Assembly (NCBI RefSeq): GCF_030014915.1
Contig: NZ_JAGIXS010000001.1
Span: 930,001 to 994,000 of the forward strand
Reading direction: 5' to 3'
DNA: 64,000 bases
From: Pelomonas sp. V22
GTDB taxonomy: Bacteria > Pseudomonadota > Gammaproteobacteria > Burkholderiales > Burkholderiaceae_C
The translations under genes and the position numbers were made by a program. Shown piece after piece: positions 8,735-18,351 of the stretch. The stretch's first letter is position 1, and every line of letters begins with the position of its first letter. The notes below the pieces were generated by a model. It searched no databases. It saw only the letters and a program-made list of their open reading frames with translations, and was not told the DNA's origin.

Positions 8735-9739
8735 TCAGTCCACTTTGATGTCGTTGCGCAGCGCCGCCAGGATCTCGGCAATCGCCACTCCATCGGCCTC
8801 GGCCTCGAAGTTGCGCAGCACGCGGTGCGCCAGCACCGGCAGGAGCATGGCGGCGATGTCTTCGCGCGTGACGGCCAGGCGGCCGTGCATCAACGCTCGC
8901 GCCTTGGAGGCCAGCACCAGGGCCTGGCCGGCGCGCGGGCCGGCGCCCCAGCCCACATGCTTCTTGACGCTCGCGACCGTGCTCTCCTGCGGCCGCGTCG
9001 CACGTACCAGGCGGGTGGCATAGCGCAAGAGGTGCTCGCCGATCTCGATGTCGCGCACCAGCTGCTGCAGGCGCAACAGCGTGGCTACGTCCATCGCGGG
9101 CACGGCATCGGCGAGGCCCGCATGCGTGGTGCGCGAGACCATCTGCATCTCTTCGTCTTCGCTCGGGTAGCCGACGTCAATTCGCAAGAGGAAGCGATCC
9201 AGCTGCGCCTCGGGCAGCGGATAGGTGCCGGCCTGCTCGATCGGGTTCTGGGTGGCGAGCACGAAGAACGGCTGCGGCAAGCGGTGCGTCTGGCCAGCGA
9301 AGGTGACCGAGCGCTCCTGCATCGCTTCGAGCAGGGCCGATTGCGTCTTGGGCGGTGCGCGGTTGATTTCGTCGGCCAGCAAGACCTGCGTGAACACCGG
9401 GCCGCGCTGGAACTTGAAGACGCGCTGATGCGTGCTCTGGTCTTCTTCCAGGATCTCGGTACCGACGATGTCGGACGGCATCAGGTCGGGCGTGAACTGC
9501 ACGCGACGGAACTGCATGTCGGTGGCCTGCGCCAGCGACTTCACCAGCAGGGTCTTGCCGAGGCCGGGCACGCCCTCCACCAGCGCATGGCCGCCGGCGA
9601 TCAGGCAGATCACCAGCGACTCGATCACCTCGGCCTGGCCGATGATGACGCGCGACATGCTGGCGCTCAGTTCCTTCAGCTTGACGGTGAGCGAGGCAAC
9701 CTCGGCTTCGCTCCAATCCTTCGCATCGATCTCAGACAC
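8735..9739 (-). CDS. MoxR-family AAA+ ATPase
   Basis: A 334-residue AAA+ chaperone-type ATPase. Walker A is GVPGLGKT (residues 56-63), Walker B is LLADEINR (about 120-127), and sensor regions follow (ATQNPIEQAGTYPLPEAQLDRF). I choose the GTG at 9739 over an upstream TTG because GTG sits one base after the stop of the DUF4159 gene and has a GGGAG ribosome site at 9746-9750, whereas the TTG would overlap the upstream gene without one. MoxR proteins work on vWA partners to mature or remodel other proteins; the vWA partner here is the DUF58 product encoded next. Confidence 0.93.
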   Translation of the reverse strand: MSEIDAKDWSEAEVASLTVKLKELSASMSRVIIGQAEVIESLVICLIAGGHALVEGVPGLGKTLLVKSLAQATDMQFRRVQFTPDLMPSDIVGTEILEEDQSTHQRVFKFQRGPVFTQVLLADEINRAPPKTQSALLEAMQERSVTFAGQTHRLPQPFFVLATQNPIEQAGTYPLPEAQLDRFLLRIDVGYPSEDEEMQMVSRTTHAGLADAVPAMDVATLLRLQQLVRDIEIGEHLLRYATRLVRATRPQESTVASVKKHVGWGAGPRAGQALVLASKARALMHGRLAVTREDIAAMLLPVLAHRVLRNFEAEADGVAIAEILAALRNDIKVD

Positions 9740-9740
9740 T

Positions 9741-10364
9741 TCAAGCTCCCAACGCGTATTGAATGATGTTGACGGCAAAGCGCGTGTTGTCGATGGCCAG
9801 CCAGCGCTTGTTGCGGAAGTCGTAGTCCCACTCGCAGCCGTAGTCCTTGTTGCTGTAGAGCAGGCGGATGCGGCCGTTGATCTCCACGGCCTTCAGGTAG
9901 TCGTGCACCAGGTCGTCGCCCCAGCCATTCAGCTCCACGCCGGTGTTGGGCGGGCCGTCGAACTTGAAGAAGCTGGAATAGATCGGGTGCTTGTTGCTGA
10001 TCTTGCGCAAGGCGTTGCCGCCAAACATGCGCGCCACCTCGGCCTCGAAGGACTTGGCAAACAGGCCGTCGATGTCGTGGTTGCAGTCGTCAACGAACAG
10101 GAAGCCGCCGCCCTTCACATAGCGCTCGAAGTTCTTGCGCTCGGCCGGCGTGAACTGCACCAGCTTGTGCCCAGCCAGGTAGCAGAACGGCGCTTCCAGC
10201 ATCTTGGGGTCGGACAGCGCCACCACACGCTCGACCGGATCGACCCGCAGCGTCGTGTACTCGACCAGCGAGTTCAGCACATTGCTGGGCATGCGGATGT
10301 CGACATCCCAGTCGCCGGACTCATAAATCAGGCGGGTGAAATAGAAATCGAACGAACCCGCCAT
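9741..10364 (-). CDS. DUF4159 domain protein
   Basis: A 207-residue protein made almost entirely of a DUF4159 domain: FYFTRLIYESGDWDVD near the start, then FCYLAGHKLVQFTPAER, and GGGFLFVDDCNHDIDG in the middle, a glutamine-amidotransferase-like fold signature without a clear catalytic cysteine. No signal peptide. It begins 20 bases after the end of the second tldE gene and ends one base before moxR, so it forms the link between the peptidase half and the MoxR half of the operon. Function unknown. Confidence 0.85.
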   Translation of the reverse strand: MAGSFDFYFTRLIYESGDWDVDIRMPSNVLNSLVEYTTLRVDPVERVVALSDPKMLEAPFCYLAGHKLVQFTPAERKNFERYVKGGGFLFVDDCNHDIDGLFAKSFEAEVARMFGGNALRKISNKHPIYSSFFKFDGPPNTGVELNGWGDDLVHDYLKAVEINGRIRLLYSNKDYGCEWDYDFRNKRWLAIDNTRFAVNIIQYALGA

Positions 10365-10384
10365 GCCCTCTGCTCAGCGCTCTC

Positions 10385-11716
10385 TCAGACTGCGTCGGAC
10401 AGCGAGGTGAAGTTGAAGTCCCGGACCTTCATTGCCGGCACCACCGCACGCCGGCCGCCGCCCATCACCTGCGTGCGGCCCAGCTCGTCGATGTTGTTGA
10501 GCATCGTGACGGGGCTCTCGTTGAAGCGGAAGTTCTTGATCGGGTACAGGATCTTGCCGTTCTCGATGTAGAAGGTGCCGTCGCGCGTGAGGCCGGTCAC
10601 CAGCACCGACTGCGGATCGACCGAGCGGATGTACCAGGTGCGCGTGACCAGCACGCCCTTCTTGGTCGAGGCGATCAGCTCCGCGAGTGACTTCGTGCCG
10701 CCGGCCATGATCACATTGCCGTTGCGCCCCGGTGCCTTGATGCCCTTCTTCTCGGCCCAGAACGGCGAGTATTCGAGCGACTCGATCTTGCCGTTCTTGA
10801 TGATGCTCTGGCGCTCGCGCGCCTGCATCGATCCGCTGTCCCAGGGGCGCACCGGGGCGTCCTTGTCCCAGGGGTCGGCCCAGACATTGACCTGCTCGTC
10901 GAACAGCTTTTCGCCGAGGCGCGTTCCGCCGCCCTTCTTGGCCAGGAAGCTGCGTCCCTCCTCGGCCTGGCGCGCATCGAAGGCGCCGAACATGAAGCTC
11001 AGGATGTCGCTCGAAGCGGCCGGCTCCAGGATCACCGTGTAGCGGCCCGGCTCCAGCGCCTTAGCATCGACCGAGCGCAAGGCCTTCTCGATGGCGACGC
11101 TGGACGCTTCGCGCGGGTCGAACAGGCTCACGTCGTTGGCGCTGCGCGTGACCCAGCCGGAACCCCGGCCGTCTTCGGTGCGCGTGGTCACCGTGAACTC
11201 GACATTGGTCGACTCCTGATAACCGAACACGCCCTTGGAATTGGCGATCGCCTCGAAGCCCGAGCTGTCGATGAAGAAGCCGGCCGCCTGCAGCTTGCTC
11301 TTCCGGCTCTCCTCGATGCTGTGGGCTGCCACCTGCGCGCGGAACTCGGGGTCGATGGCGGCCGTGGTCTTGGCAAAGGTGGCCGAGGCCTTGAAGGCCT
11401 GCGGCCCCACGGCCGAGGTGAACTCGGGGTTCTCGGGCGCGAGGCGGGCCACGTCTTCGGCGCGGCGCACCAGTTTCTCCAGCGACTTGTCGTCGAACTC
11501 GTTCAGCGAGGCCGAGCCCTGGCGCTTGCCGAAGGAGACGCTGACGTTGATCTGCGTGTCTTCGTTCAAACCGGCTGTCGAGACGCTGTTCTGCGCGTAC
11601 CGGATGTTGCCGGTGCGGCTGCCCTGGATGGTGACGCGGCACTCATCGGCCTTGGAGTAGCCCAGCACCTTGTCGCAGATGAGCTTGGCTTGTTCCTGCA
11701 TGATCTTTGCTTTCAT
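10385..11716 (-). CDS. TldE/PmbA-type peptidase partner, copy 1
   Basis: A 443-residue member of the TldD/PmbA family without the zinc motif, that is, the TldE (PmbA) half. It opens MKAKIMQEQAKLICDKVLGYSKADECRVTIQGSR, with no signal peptide. The C-terminus has the family barrel sequence (VLVTGLTRDGTFYIENGKILYPIKNFRFNESP). TldE normally pairs with TldD to form a protease that trims unfolded peptides. It lies seven bases after its tldD partner. The paralogue at 13382-14719 is closely similar. A second Met six codons in is an alternative start. Confidence 0.88.
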   Translation of the reverse strand: MKAKIMQEQAKLICDKVLGYSKADECRVTIQGSRTGNIRYAQNSVSTAGLNEDTQINVSVSFGKRQGSASLNEFDDKSLEKLVRRAEDVARLAPENPEFTSAVGPQAFKASATFAKTTAAIDPEFRAQVAAHSIEESRKSKLQAAGFFIDSSGFEAIANSKGVFGYQESTNVEFTVTTRTEDGRGSGWVTRSANDVSLFDPREASSVAIEKALRSVDAKALEPGRYTVILEPAASSDILSFMFGAFDARQAEEGRSFLAKKGGGTRLGEKLFDEQVNVWADPWDKDAPVRPWDSGSMQARERQSIIKNGKIESLEYSPFWAEKKGIKAPGRNGNVIMAGGTKSLAELIASTKKGVLVTRTWYIRSVDPQSVLVTGLTRDGTFYIENGKILYPIKNFRFNESPVTMLNNIDELGRTQVMGGGRRAVVPAMKVRDFNFTSLSDAV

Positions 11717-11723
11717 GGCTTGA

Positions 11724-13361
11724 TTACCCAATCTTGCGAGCGGTGTTGATGACATTGATGCCGTTGAAACGGGCGGTGCTGGAGCCGTGCGACACGGCGC
11801 TGACCTGGCTGGGCTGGCCCTTGCCGTCGAAGAAGGAACCGCCCATGCGCCAGTCGCGCTGGTCGCAGATGGCGCTGCAGGCGTTCCAGAACTCCTGCGT
11901 GTTGGCCTGGTAGGCCACGTCTTCGATGGGGCCCACGATCTTGCCGTTCCTGATCTCGTAGAACAGCTGGCCGCCGAACTGGAAGTTGTAGCGCTGCTGG
12001 TCGATGGAATAGGAGCCGCGGCCCAGGATGTAGATGCCCTTCTTGACGTCCTTGACCATCTCGTCGGGCGTGAGCGGCTCGGTGCCAGCGGCCAGCGAGA
12101 CATTGGGCATGCGCTGGAACTGCACGCTGTTCCAGCTGTCGGCGTAGGAGCAGCCATGCGAGGCGCTCTCGCCGATGATGTGGGCCTGGTCGCGCGTGGC
12201 CTGGTAGTTCACCAGCACGCCGTCCTTGATGATGTCCCAGCGCTTGCAGGCCACGCCTTCGTCGTCGTAGCCCACGGCGCCGAGCGAACCCGGCGTGGTC
12301 TTGTCGGCAAAGAAGTTGACGCGCTCCGCGCCGAACTTGAACTGCTTGGTGCGCCACTTGTCGAGCGTGGCAAAGCTGGTGCCGGCGTAGTTGGCCTCAT
12401 AGCCCAGCACGCGGTCCAGCTCGGTCGGGTGGCCCACCGACTCGTGGATGGTCAGGAACAAATGATCGGGGCTCAGCACCAGGTCGTACTTGCCGGGCTC
12501 CACCGACTTGGCCGTGAGCTTGTCCCGGGCCTGGCGGCCGCAGGCGCGCGCCTCTTCGGCGAGATCGATGCAGTTGCGGTACAGCGTGGTCACGCCGCCG
12601 GCGGCCTGGATGCGGTCGGCCGGCTTCGCTTCGAAATACTCGAAGCCCATGCCCACCGGCGAGGCCAGGCTCTCGCGGGTGCGGAACTTGCCGGTGGCCT
12701 TGTCCACGGCCGTGGCCGTCATCGGCGACCAGAGGCGGTGGATGTCCTGGTCGATGTAGGAGCCGTCGGTCGAGGCGAAATACTTCTGCTGGTTGATCTG
12801 GAACAGCGAGGACTGCATGAAGCTCGCGCCCGCATCCAGGCCCGCCCGGTTGGCCGCGATCAGCATGTCGGCCTTGTCCTTGATCGGCACGGCACGCCAG
12901 TCCTTCAAGACCGGCGTGGCCCAGGCCACCTCGCCCACGCCCTTGACCGGCGCGAGCTGCAGCGGCTCGCTCTGCAGCTTGGCATTGGCCTTGGCAATCG
13001 CCACGGCCTGGCGCGCCGTGCCGGCCACGGCATCGGGCGAGAGGTCGTTGGTCGAGGCAAAGCCATAGGCCCCGCCGGCGATCACCCGCACGCCCACGCC
13101 GAGCGACTCGGTGTTGACGATGTTTTCCACGCGGGTGTCGCGTGTGGTGACGAACTGGTTCAGGTAGCGGCCTATGCGCACATCGCAGTAGCTGGCGCCG
13201 GCCTGCGTGGCGGCATTGAGCGCCACGTCGGCCAGCGTCTTCTTCAGCGCCGGCGCGACGGGCTTCAGCAGCTCCTCGGCCGCAATCGCGCGGCCCATCA
13301 CCGGCACCAGCAAGGTTCCGGCCGCAAGGCCGGACAGGTTCAGAAAACGACGCCTCTCCAT
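11724..13361 (-). CDS. tldD: TldD-type metallopeptidase with Tat signal, copy 1
   Basis: A 545-residue TldD-family zinc peptidase. The HExxxH zinc motif is HESVGH at residues 306-311. The first 30 residues look like a twin-arginine export signal: MERRRFLNLSGLAAGTLLVP, then a small-residue cleavage region ending AIAAEE. E. coli TldD is cytoplasmic, so this is a marked difference. AGGAG lies seven to ten bases before the ATG. It follows the second tldE by 20 bases and is followed seven bases later by its own tldE partner. Sequence and order show it arose by duplication of the pair at 13382-16371. Confidence 0.88.
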   Translation of the reverse strand: MERRRFLNLSGLAAGTLLVPVMGRAIAAEELLKPVAPALKKTLADVALNAATQAGASYCDVRIGRYLNQFVTTRDTRVENIVNTESLGVGVRVIAGGAYGFASTNDLSPDAVAGTARQAVAIAKANAKLQSEPLQLAPVKGVGEVAWATPVLKDWRAVPIKDKADMLIAANRAGLDAGASFMQSSLFQINQQKYFASTDGSYIDQDIHRLWSPMTATAVDKATGKFRTRESLASPVGMGFEYFEAKPADRIQAAGGVTTLYRNCIDLAEEARACGRQARDKLTAKSVEPGKYDLVLSPDHLFLTIHESVGHPTELDRVLGYEANYAGTSFATLDKWRTKQFKFGAERVNFFADKTTPGSLGAVGYDDEGVACKRWDIIKDGVLVNYQATRDQAHIIGESASHGCSYADSWNSVQFQRMPNVSLAAGTEPLTPDEMVKDVKKGIYILGRGSYSIDQQRYNFQFGGQLFYEIRNGKIVGPIEDVAYQANTQEFWNACSAICDQRDWRMGGSFFDGKGQPSQVSAVSHGSSTARFNGINVINTARKIG

Positions 13362-13381
13362 ACAACTCCTAGGGATTGGGC

Positions 13382-14719
13382 TCAGACCGCGTCAGAGAGG
13401 CTGGTGAAGTTGAAGTCACGCACCTTCATCGCCGGAATCATCATCTGGTAGGGCACCTCGTCGCCACCGATGATCACGGGCTTGCCGATCTCCTCGATGT
13501 TGTTGAGCATGGTGACCGGGCTCTCGTTGAAGCGGAAGTTCTTGATCGGGTGCTTGATCTTGCCGTTCTCGATGTAGAAGGTGCCGTCGCGCGTGAGGCC
13601 GGTCAGCAGCACGGTCTGCGGGTCCACCAGGCGGATGTACCAGGTGCGCGTCACCAGCACGCCCTTCTTGGTATTGGCAATCAGCTCGGCCGTGCTCTTC
13701 TTGCTGCCGGCCATGATCATGTTGCCGTGGCCTGCAGTGGGCTTCACGCCCTGCTTCTTGGCCCAGAACAGCGAATAGTCCAGCGCATTGACGCGGCCGT
13801 TCTTGATCACGTCGGTGCGCTCGCGGGCCAGCATCGAGCCGCCGTCCCAGGGCAGCACGCCCACGTCCTTGTCCCAGGGGTCGGCCCAGATGTTGACCTG
13901 CTCGTCGAAGAGCTTGTCGCCCCGGCGGTTGCCGCCGCCCTTCTTGGAGAGGAAGCTGCGGCCTTCGTCGGCCTGGCGCGCATCGAAGCCGCCGAGCATG
14001 AAGCCGATCAGCTCCGAGGTGGCGGCCGGCTCCAGGATGACCGTGTAGCGGCCCGGCTCCAGCGCCTTGGCCTCGACCGAGCGGATGGCCTTTTCAATCG
14101 CCACCTCGGCCGCCTCGCGCGGGTCGAACTGCGCGGCATCGCCGGCCGTGCGCTTGACCCAGCCCGAGCCGCGGCCGTCTTCGGTGCGCACGGTGCAGGT
14201 GAAGTCGAGGCCGGTGCTCAGCTGATGGCCGTAGACGCCGTTGGAATTGGCAACCGTCGAGAAAGCCGTCTGGTCGGTGAAAAAGCCGGCCGTGGTGAGG
14301 CCCTTCTTGCGGCAGGCCTCGATGGTGTAGGCCGCCGCTTGCGCGCGGTAGCCGGCATCGATGTCGGCCGTACGCTGGCTGAAGGTGGGCGTCGCCTTGT
14401 AGGCCTGCTTGGCCACGGCCGGCATGAACTCGGGGTTCTCGGGCGCCAGGCGCGCCAGGTCCTCGGCGCGGCGCACCACTTTCTCGAGCGACTTGTCGTC
14501 CAGCTCATTGATCGTGGCCACGCCCTGCTTCTTGCCGAAGGCGACGGACACCACCAACTGCGTGTCTTCCACCAGGCCGGCGGTGGACACGGCGTTGCGG
14601 GCAAAGCGCACATTGCCGGTGCGGCTGCCGTTCAGGTTGACCGTGCACTCATCGGCCTTGGACAGCGCCAGGATCTTGTCGCACAGGCGCTTGGTTTCAT
14701 CGGGGCTCAGGAGCTTCAT
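13382..14719 (-). CDS. TldE/PmbA-type peptidase partner, copy 2
   Basis: A 445-residue TldE-type protein, opening MKLLSPDETKRLCDKILALSKADECTVNLNGSR. It lacks the HExxxH motif and lacks any signal peptide. Long stretches match the copy at 10385-11716, for instance LTGLTRDGTFYIENGKI and the identical last residues KVRDFNFTSLSDAV, which points to tandem duplication. It starts 14 bases after the end of its tldD partner. Since TldE and TldD form a heterodimer, the absence of an export signal here beside a Tat signal on TldD is notable. Confidence 0.88.
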   Translation of the reverse strand: MKLLSPDETKRLCDKILALSKADECTVNLNGSRTGNVRFARNAVSTAGLVEDTQLVVSVAFGKKQGVATINELDDKSLEKVVRRAEDLARLAPENPEFMPAVAKQAYKATPTFSQRTADIDAGYRAQAAAYTIEACRKKGLTTAGFFTDQTAFSTVANSNGVYGHQLSTGLDFTCTVRTEDGRGSGWVKRTAGDAAQFDPREAAEVAIEKAIRSVEAKALEPGRYTVILEPAATSELIGFMLGGFDARQADEGRSFLSKKGGGNRRGDKLFDEQVNIWADPWDKDVGVLPWDGGSMLARERTDVIKNGRVNALDYSLFWAKKQGVKPTAGHGNMIMAGSKKSTAELIANTKKGVLVTRTWYIRLVDPQTVLLTGLTRDGTFYIENGKIKHPIKNFRFNESPVTMLNNIEEIGKPVIIGGDEVPYQMMIPAMKVRDFNFTSLSDAV

Positions 14720-14733
14720 CTCGGGCTCCTGCC

Positions 14734-16371
14734 TCAGCCGATCTTGCGGGCCGTGTTGATCACGTTCACGCCATTGAAGCGCGTGGTCGAGGAGCCATGC
14801 GAGACGGCGCTCGATTGCGAGGGCTGGCCCTTGCCGTCGAAGAAGGAACCGCCCATGCGCCAGTCGCGCTCATCGCAGATGGCGGTGCAGGCGTTCCAGA
14901 ACTCCGTGGTGTTGCTCTGGTAGGCCACATCCTCCAGCGGCTGGGTGATCTTGCCGTCCTTGATCTCGTAGAACAGCTGGCCGCCGAACTGGAAGTTGTA
15001 GCGCTGCTGGTCGATGGAGAAGGAGCCGGCACCGACGATGTAGATGCCCTTCTTGACGTCCTTGATCATCTGGTCGGGCGTTAGGGGCGTCTTGCCCGCA
15101 GCCAGCGAGATGTTGGGCATGCGCTGGAACTGCACGCTGCTCCAGCTGTCGGCGTAGGAGCAGCCATGCGAGGCGTTCTCGCCCAGCATGTGGACCTGGT
15201 CGCGCGTGGCCTGGTAGTTGACGAGGATGCCGTCCTTGACGATGTCCCAGCGCTTGCAGGCCACGCCTTCGTCGTCGTAGCCCACGGCGCCCAGCGAGCC
15301 GGGCACCACCTTGTCGGCAATGATGTTGACGCGCTCGGCGCCGTACTTGAACTTCTTGCTCTGCCACTTGTCCATCGTCGCAAAGCTGGTGCCGGCGAAG
15401 TTGGCCTCGTAGCCCAGCACGCGGTCCAGTTCGGTCGGGTGGCCCACCGATTCGTGGATGGTCAGCCACATGTGCTCAGGGCTCAGCACCAGGTCGTACT
15501 TGCCCGGCTCCACCGACTTGGCGGTCAGCTTCTCCTTGGCCTGGCGGCCCGAGGCGCGCGCGTCCTCGATCAGGTCGTAGGAATTCTTGTAGAGCGTGGC
15601 CACGCCGCCGGCGGCCTGCACCTTGTCTTCGGCCTTGCCGTCCAGGTATTCATAGCCCATGCCCACCGGCGACGAGAGGCCCTGGCGCGAACGGAACTTG
15701 CCTGTGGTCTTGTCCACGGCCGTGGCGAACACCGGCATCCAGATGCGGTGCACGTCCTGGTCGATGTAGGAGCCATCGGTCGAGGCGAAGTACTTCTGCT
15801 GGTTGACCTGGAACATCACCGACTGCATGAAGCTCGCGCCAGCATCCATGCCGGCCTTGTTGGCGGCGATCAAGAGCTCGGCCTTGTCCTTGATGGGCAC
15901 GGCGCGCCAGTCCTTCTTGATGGGCGTGGCCCACGAGACCTCGCCCACGCCCTTGACCGGCGCGAGGCGCACCGGCTCGGTCAGCAGCTTGGCATTGGCC
16001 TTGGCGATGGCCACGGCCTGGCGCGCGGCATTGGCCACGGCATCGGGCGACATGTCGTTGGTGGCCGCGAAGCCGTAGGCACCCCCGGCGATCACGCGCA
16101 CGCCGACGCCGGCCGATTCGGTGTTGACCACGTTCTCGACATTGAGGTCGCGCGTGGTGATGAACTGGTTCAGGTAGCGGCCGATGCGCACATCGCAGTA
16201 GCTGGCGCCAGCGGCCGTGGCGGCATTCAGCGCCACATCGGCCAGGGTCTTCTTGAGCTTCACCGCCATCGGGCTCAGCAGGTCTTCCGCCGCCACGGCG
16301 CGCCCGAACACGGGCAGCAGCAAGGAACCAACGGCCAGGCCGCTGACATTGAGGAAAGAACGGCGTTCCAT
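14734..16371 (-). CDS. tldD: TldD-type metallopeptidase with Tat signal, copy 2 (first gene of operon)
   Basis: A 545-residue TldD-family peptidase with HESVGH in the same place as copy 1. The start at 16371 gives MERRSFLNVSGLAVGSLLLP followed by VFGRAVAAED, again a twin-arginine type signal (RRSFL). A longer frame to 16431 exists but would bury the signal and is rejected. AGGAG lies about 13 bases upstream. This is the promoter-proximal gene of ten minus-strand genes ending at 3430. Long identical blocks shared with copy 1 (such as TLADVALNAAT and ASYCDVRIGRYLNQF) show recent common origin. Confidence 0.88.
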   Translation of the reverse strand: MERRSFLNVSGLAVGSLLLPVFGRAVAAEDLLSPMAVKLKKTLADVALNAATAAGASYCDVRIGRYLNQFITTRDLNVENVVNTESAGVGVRVIAGGAYGFAATNDMSPDAVANAARQAVAIAKANAKLLTEPVRLAPVKGVGEVSWATPIKKDWRAVPIKDKAELLIAANKAGMDAGASFMQSVMFQVNQQKYFASTDGSYIDQDVHRIWMPVFATAVDKTTGKFRSRQGLSSPVGMGYEYLDGKAEDKVQAAGGVATLYKNSYDLIEDARASGRQAKEKLTAKSVEPGKYDLVLSPEHMWLTIHESVGHPTELDRVLGYEANFAGTSFATMDKWQSKKFKYGAERVNIIADKVVPGSLGAVGYDDEGVACKRWDIVKDGILVNYQATRDQVHMLGENASHGCSYADSWSSVQFQRMPNISLAAGKTPLTPDQMIKDVKKGIYIVGAGSFSIDQQRYNFQFGGQLFYEIKDGKITQPLEDVAYQSNTTEFWNACTAICDERDWRMGGSFFDGKGQPSQSSAVSHGSSTTRFNGVNVINTARKIG

Positions 16372-16707
16372 AGAGGGAATCTCCTGAGACGAAAGCCAAA
16401 GAGCCCGGACGAGGGGCACGAAAAACTTCAAATCACCGGGACCAGCGCGAACGGCGGCAACCTTAGCAGCGAAACACCCACGGCAGGCGGGCTCAGCGCA
16501 GCGGACGCAATGACAGGCGCACGCATGATGGCGAGGCGCCGAACTGCGCTGGAGTGCCGGATTGCATTGAGGGAGAAGGCCGATTGCGGGCCCCTACAGG
16601 ATCGGCTAGCCACCCTCGGCACAGAGGGAAAGACCCAGGGCCGGCCCGCTGCCGAGCAAGGCCGGCTCGTGGCAAGCTGTTGGCTTCTCACAGCAAGGAC
16701 TAACCCT
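16372..16707. other. Divergent intergenic region (operon promoter side)
   Basis: About 335 bases between the divergent first tldD gene and doxX. The promoter of the ten-gene operon should lie here. I found no convincing -35/-10 pair, palindrome or RNA gene. A ribosome site (AAGGAC) for the doxX gene is at 16695-16700. Confidence 0.5.
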
Positions 16708-17124
16708 ATGAACAACAGCTCCCTGCAAAACCTCGCCCTGCTCATGGGCCGGCTAATGATGGCCTATCTGTTCCTGCCGGCCGGCATTGCCAAGCTGATG
16801 GGCTTTGCCGGCACCGTGGGCTACATCACCTCGGTCGGCCTGCCGATGCCGCAGGTGGCAGCGGCCGCTGCGCTGGTGGCGGAGATCGCCGGCGGCATCG
16901 CCCTGATCCTCGGCCTTTGCACGCGTTGGGCAGCGCTGGCGCTCGCGCTGTTCACCCTGGTGGCGTCTTTCCTGTTCCATGCCTACTGGGCAGCACCGGC
17001 GGATGCGCAAATGATGGTGCAACTGCTCTTCAACAAGAACATCGCCGTGGCCGGCGGGCTCTTCATCCTGGCGGCCTGCGGTGCCGGCGCCTGGAGCTTC
17101 GACGCCAAGCGCGGCCGGGGCTGA
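16708..17124 (+). CDS. DoxX family membrane protein
   Basis: A 138-residue inner-membrane protein with four hydrophobic segments. The DoxX signature is visible in RLMMAYLFLPAGIAKLMGFAG near the start and in LVAEIAGGIALILGL around residue 60. Family members are linked to thiosulfate oxidation or redox stress in a few organisms, but most have no proven role. It stands alone on the plus strand and converges on the small gene at 17140. Confidence 0.85.
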   Translation: MNNSSLQNLALLMGRLMMAYLFLPAGIAKLMGFAGTVGYITSVGLPMPQVAAAAALVAEIAGGIALILGLCTRWAALALALFTLVASFLFHAYWAAPADAQMMVQLLFNKNIAVAGGLFILAACGAGAWSFDAKRGRG

Positions 17125-17139
17125 ACTCTCTCGCCGCCA

Positions 17140-17337
17140 CTAGCGGCTGGCGGCGTCCGGCATAGGTTCGGGATGGCGGGCCCGCCAGGCCCGCATCGCC
17201 TGACGGTAGGCATCCATCGCCAGGTCATGCAGATCGAAGACGCAGGGATCGCAGCCATTGCCACAGCAGGCATCGAGGTCCGGCTGATGCGGCGGCTGGG
17301 GCATGGGGTCTGCGTCCTGGGCAGCTTCGGAGGTCAT
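17140..17337 (-). CDS. Small oxidoreductase-like (Oxidored-like) domain protein
   Basis: A 65-residue protein whose core CCGNGCDPCVFDLHDLAMDAY matches the small 'oxidoreductase-like, N-terminal' domain with its conserved cysteines. The start is placed at the ATG at 17337 (MTSEAAQDADPMPQ); upstream residues are low-complexity. It ends 15 bases from the convergent doxX gene and lies 29 bases after the lactamase gene, so it may be co-transcribed with it. Exact role unknown. Confidence 0.7.
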   Translation of the reverse strand: MTSEAAQDADPMPQPPHQPDLDACCGNGCDPCVFDLHDLAMDAYRQAMRAWRARHPEPMPDAASR

Positions 17338-17366
17338 TGGCAAGGATCGTCCCGCAAGGCCTGAAC

Positions 17367-18284
<918 letters not shown>

Positions 18285-18311
18285 TTACCCCCGCCAGGCG
18301 GGGGTCACTGC

Positions 18312-18350
18312 TTGCGAGGGCGAGTCGCCTCGCATACTATGTATATACAT
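18312..18350 (+). promoter_or_regulatory. gntR promoter with overlapping palindromic operator
   Basis: TTGCGA (18312-18317), a 17-base spacer and TACTAT (18335-18340) form a sigma-70 promoter. The perfect palindrome ATGTATATACAT (18339-18350) overlaps the -10 box and the expected start point, and ends one base before the gntR ATG at 18352. GntR proteins of the YtrA type bind such AT-rich palindromes, so autorepression is likely. Confidence 0.65.
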
Positions 18351-18351
18351 T

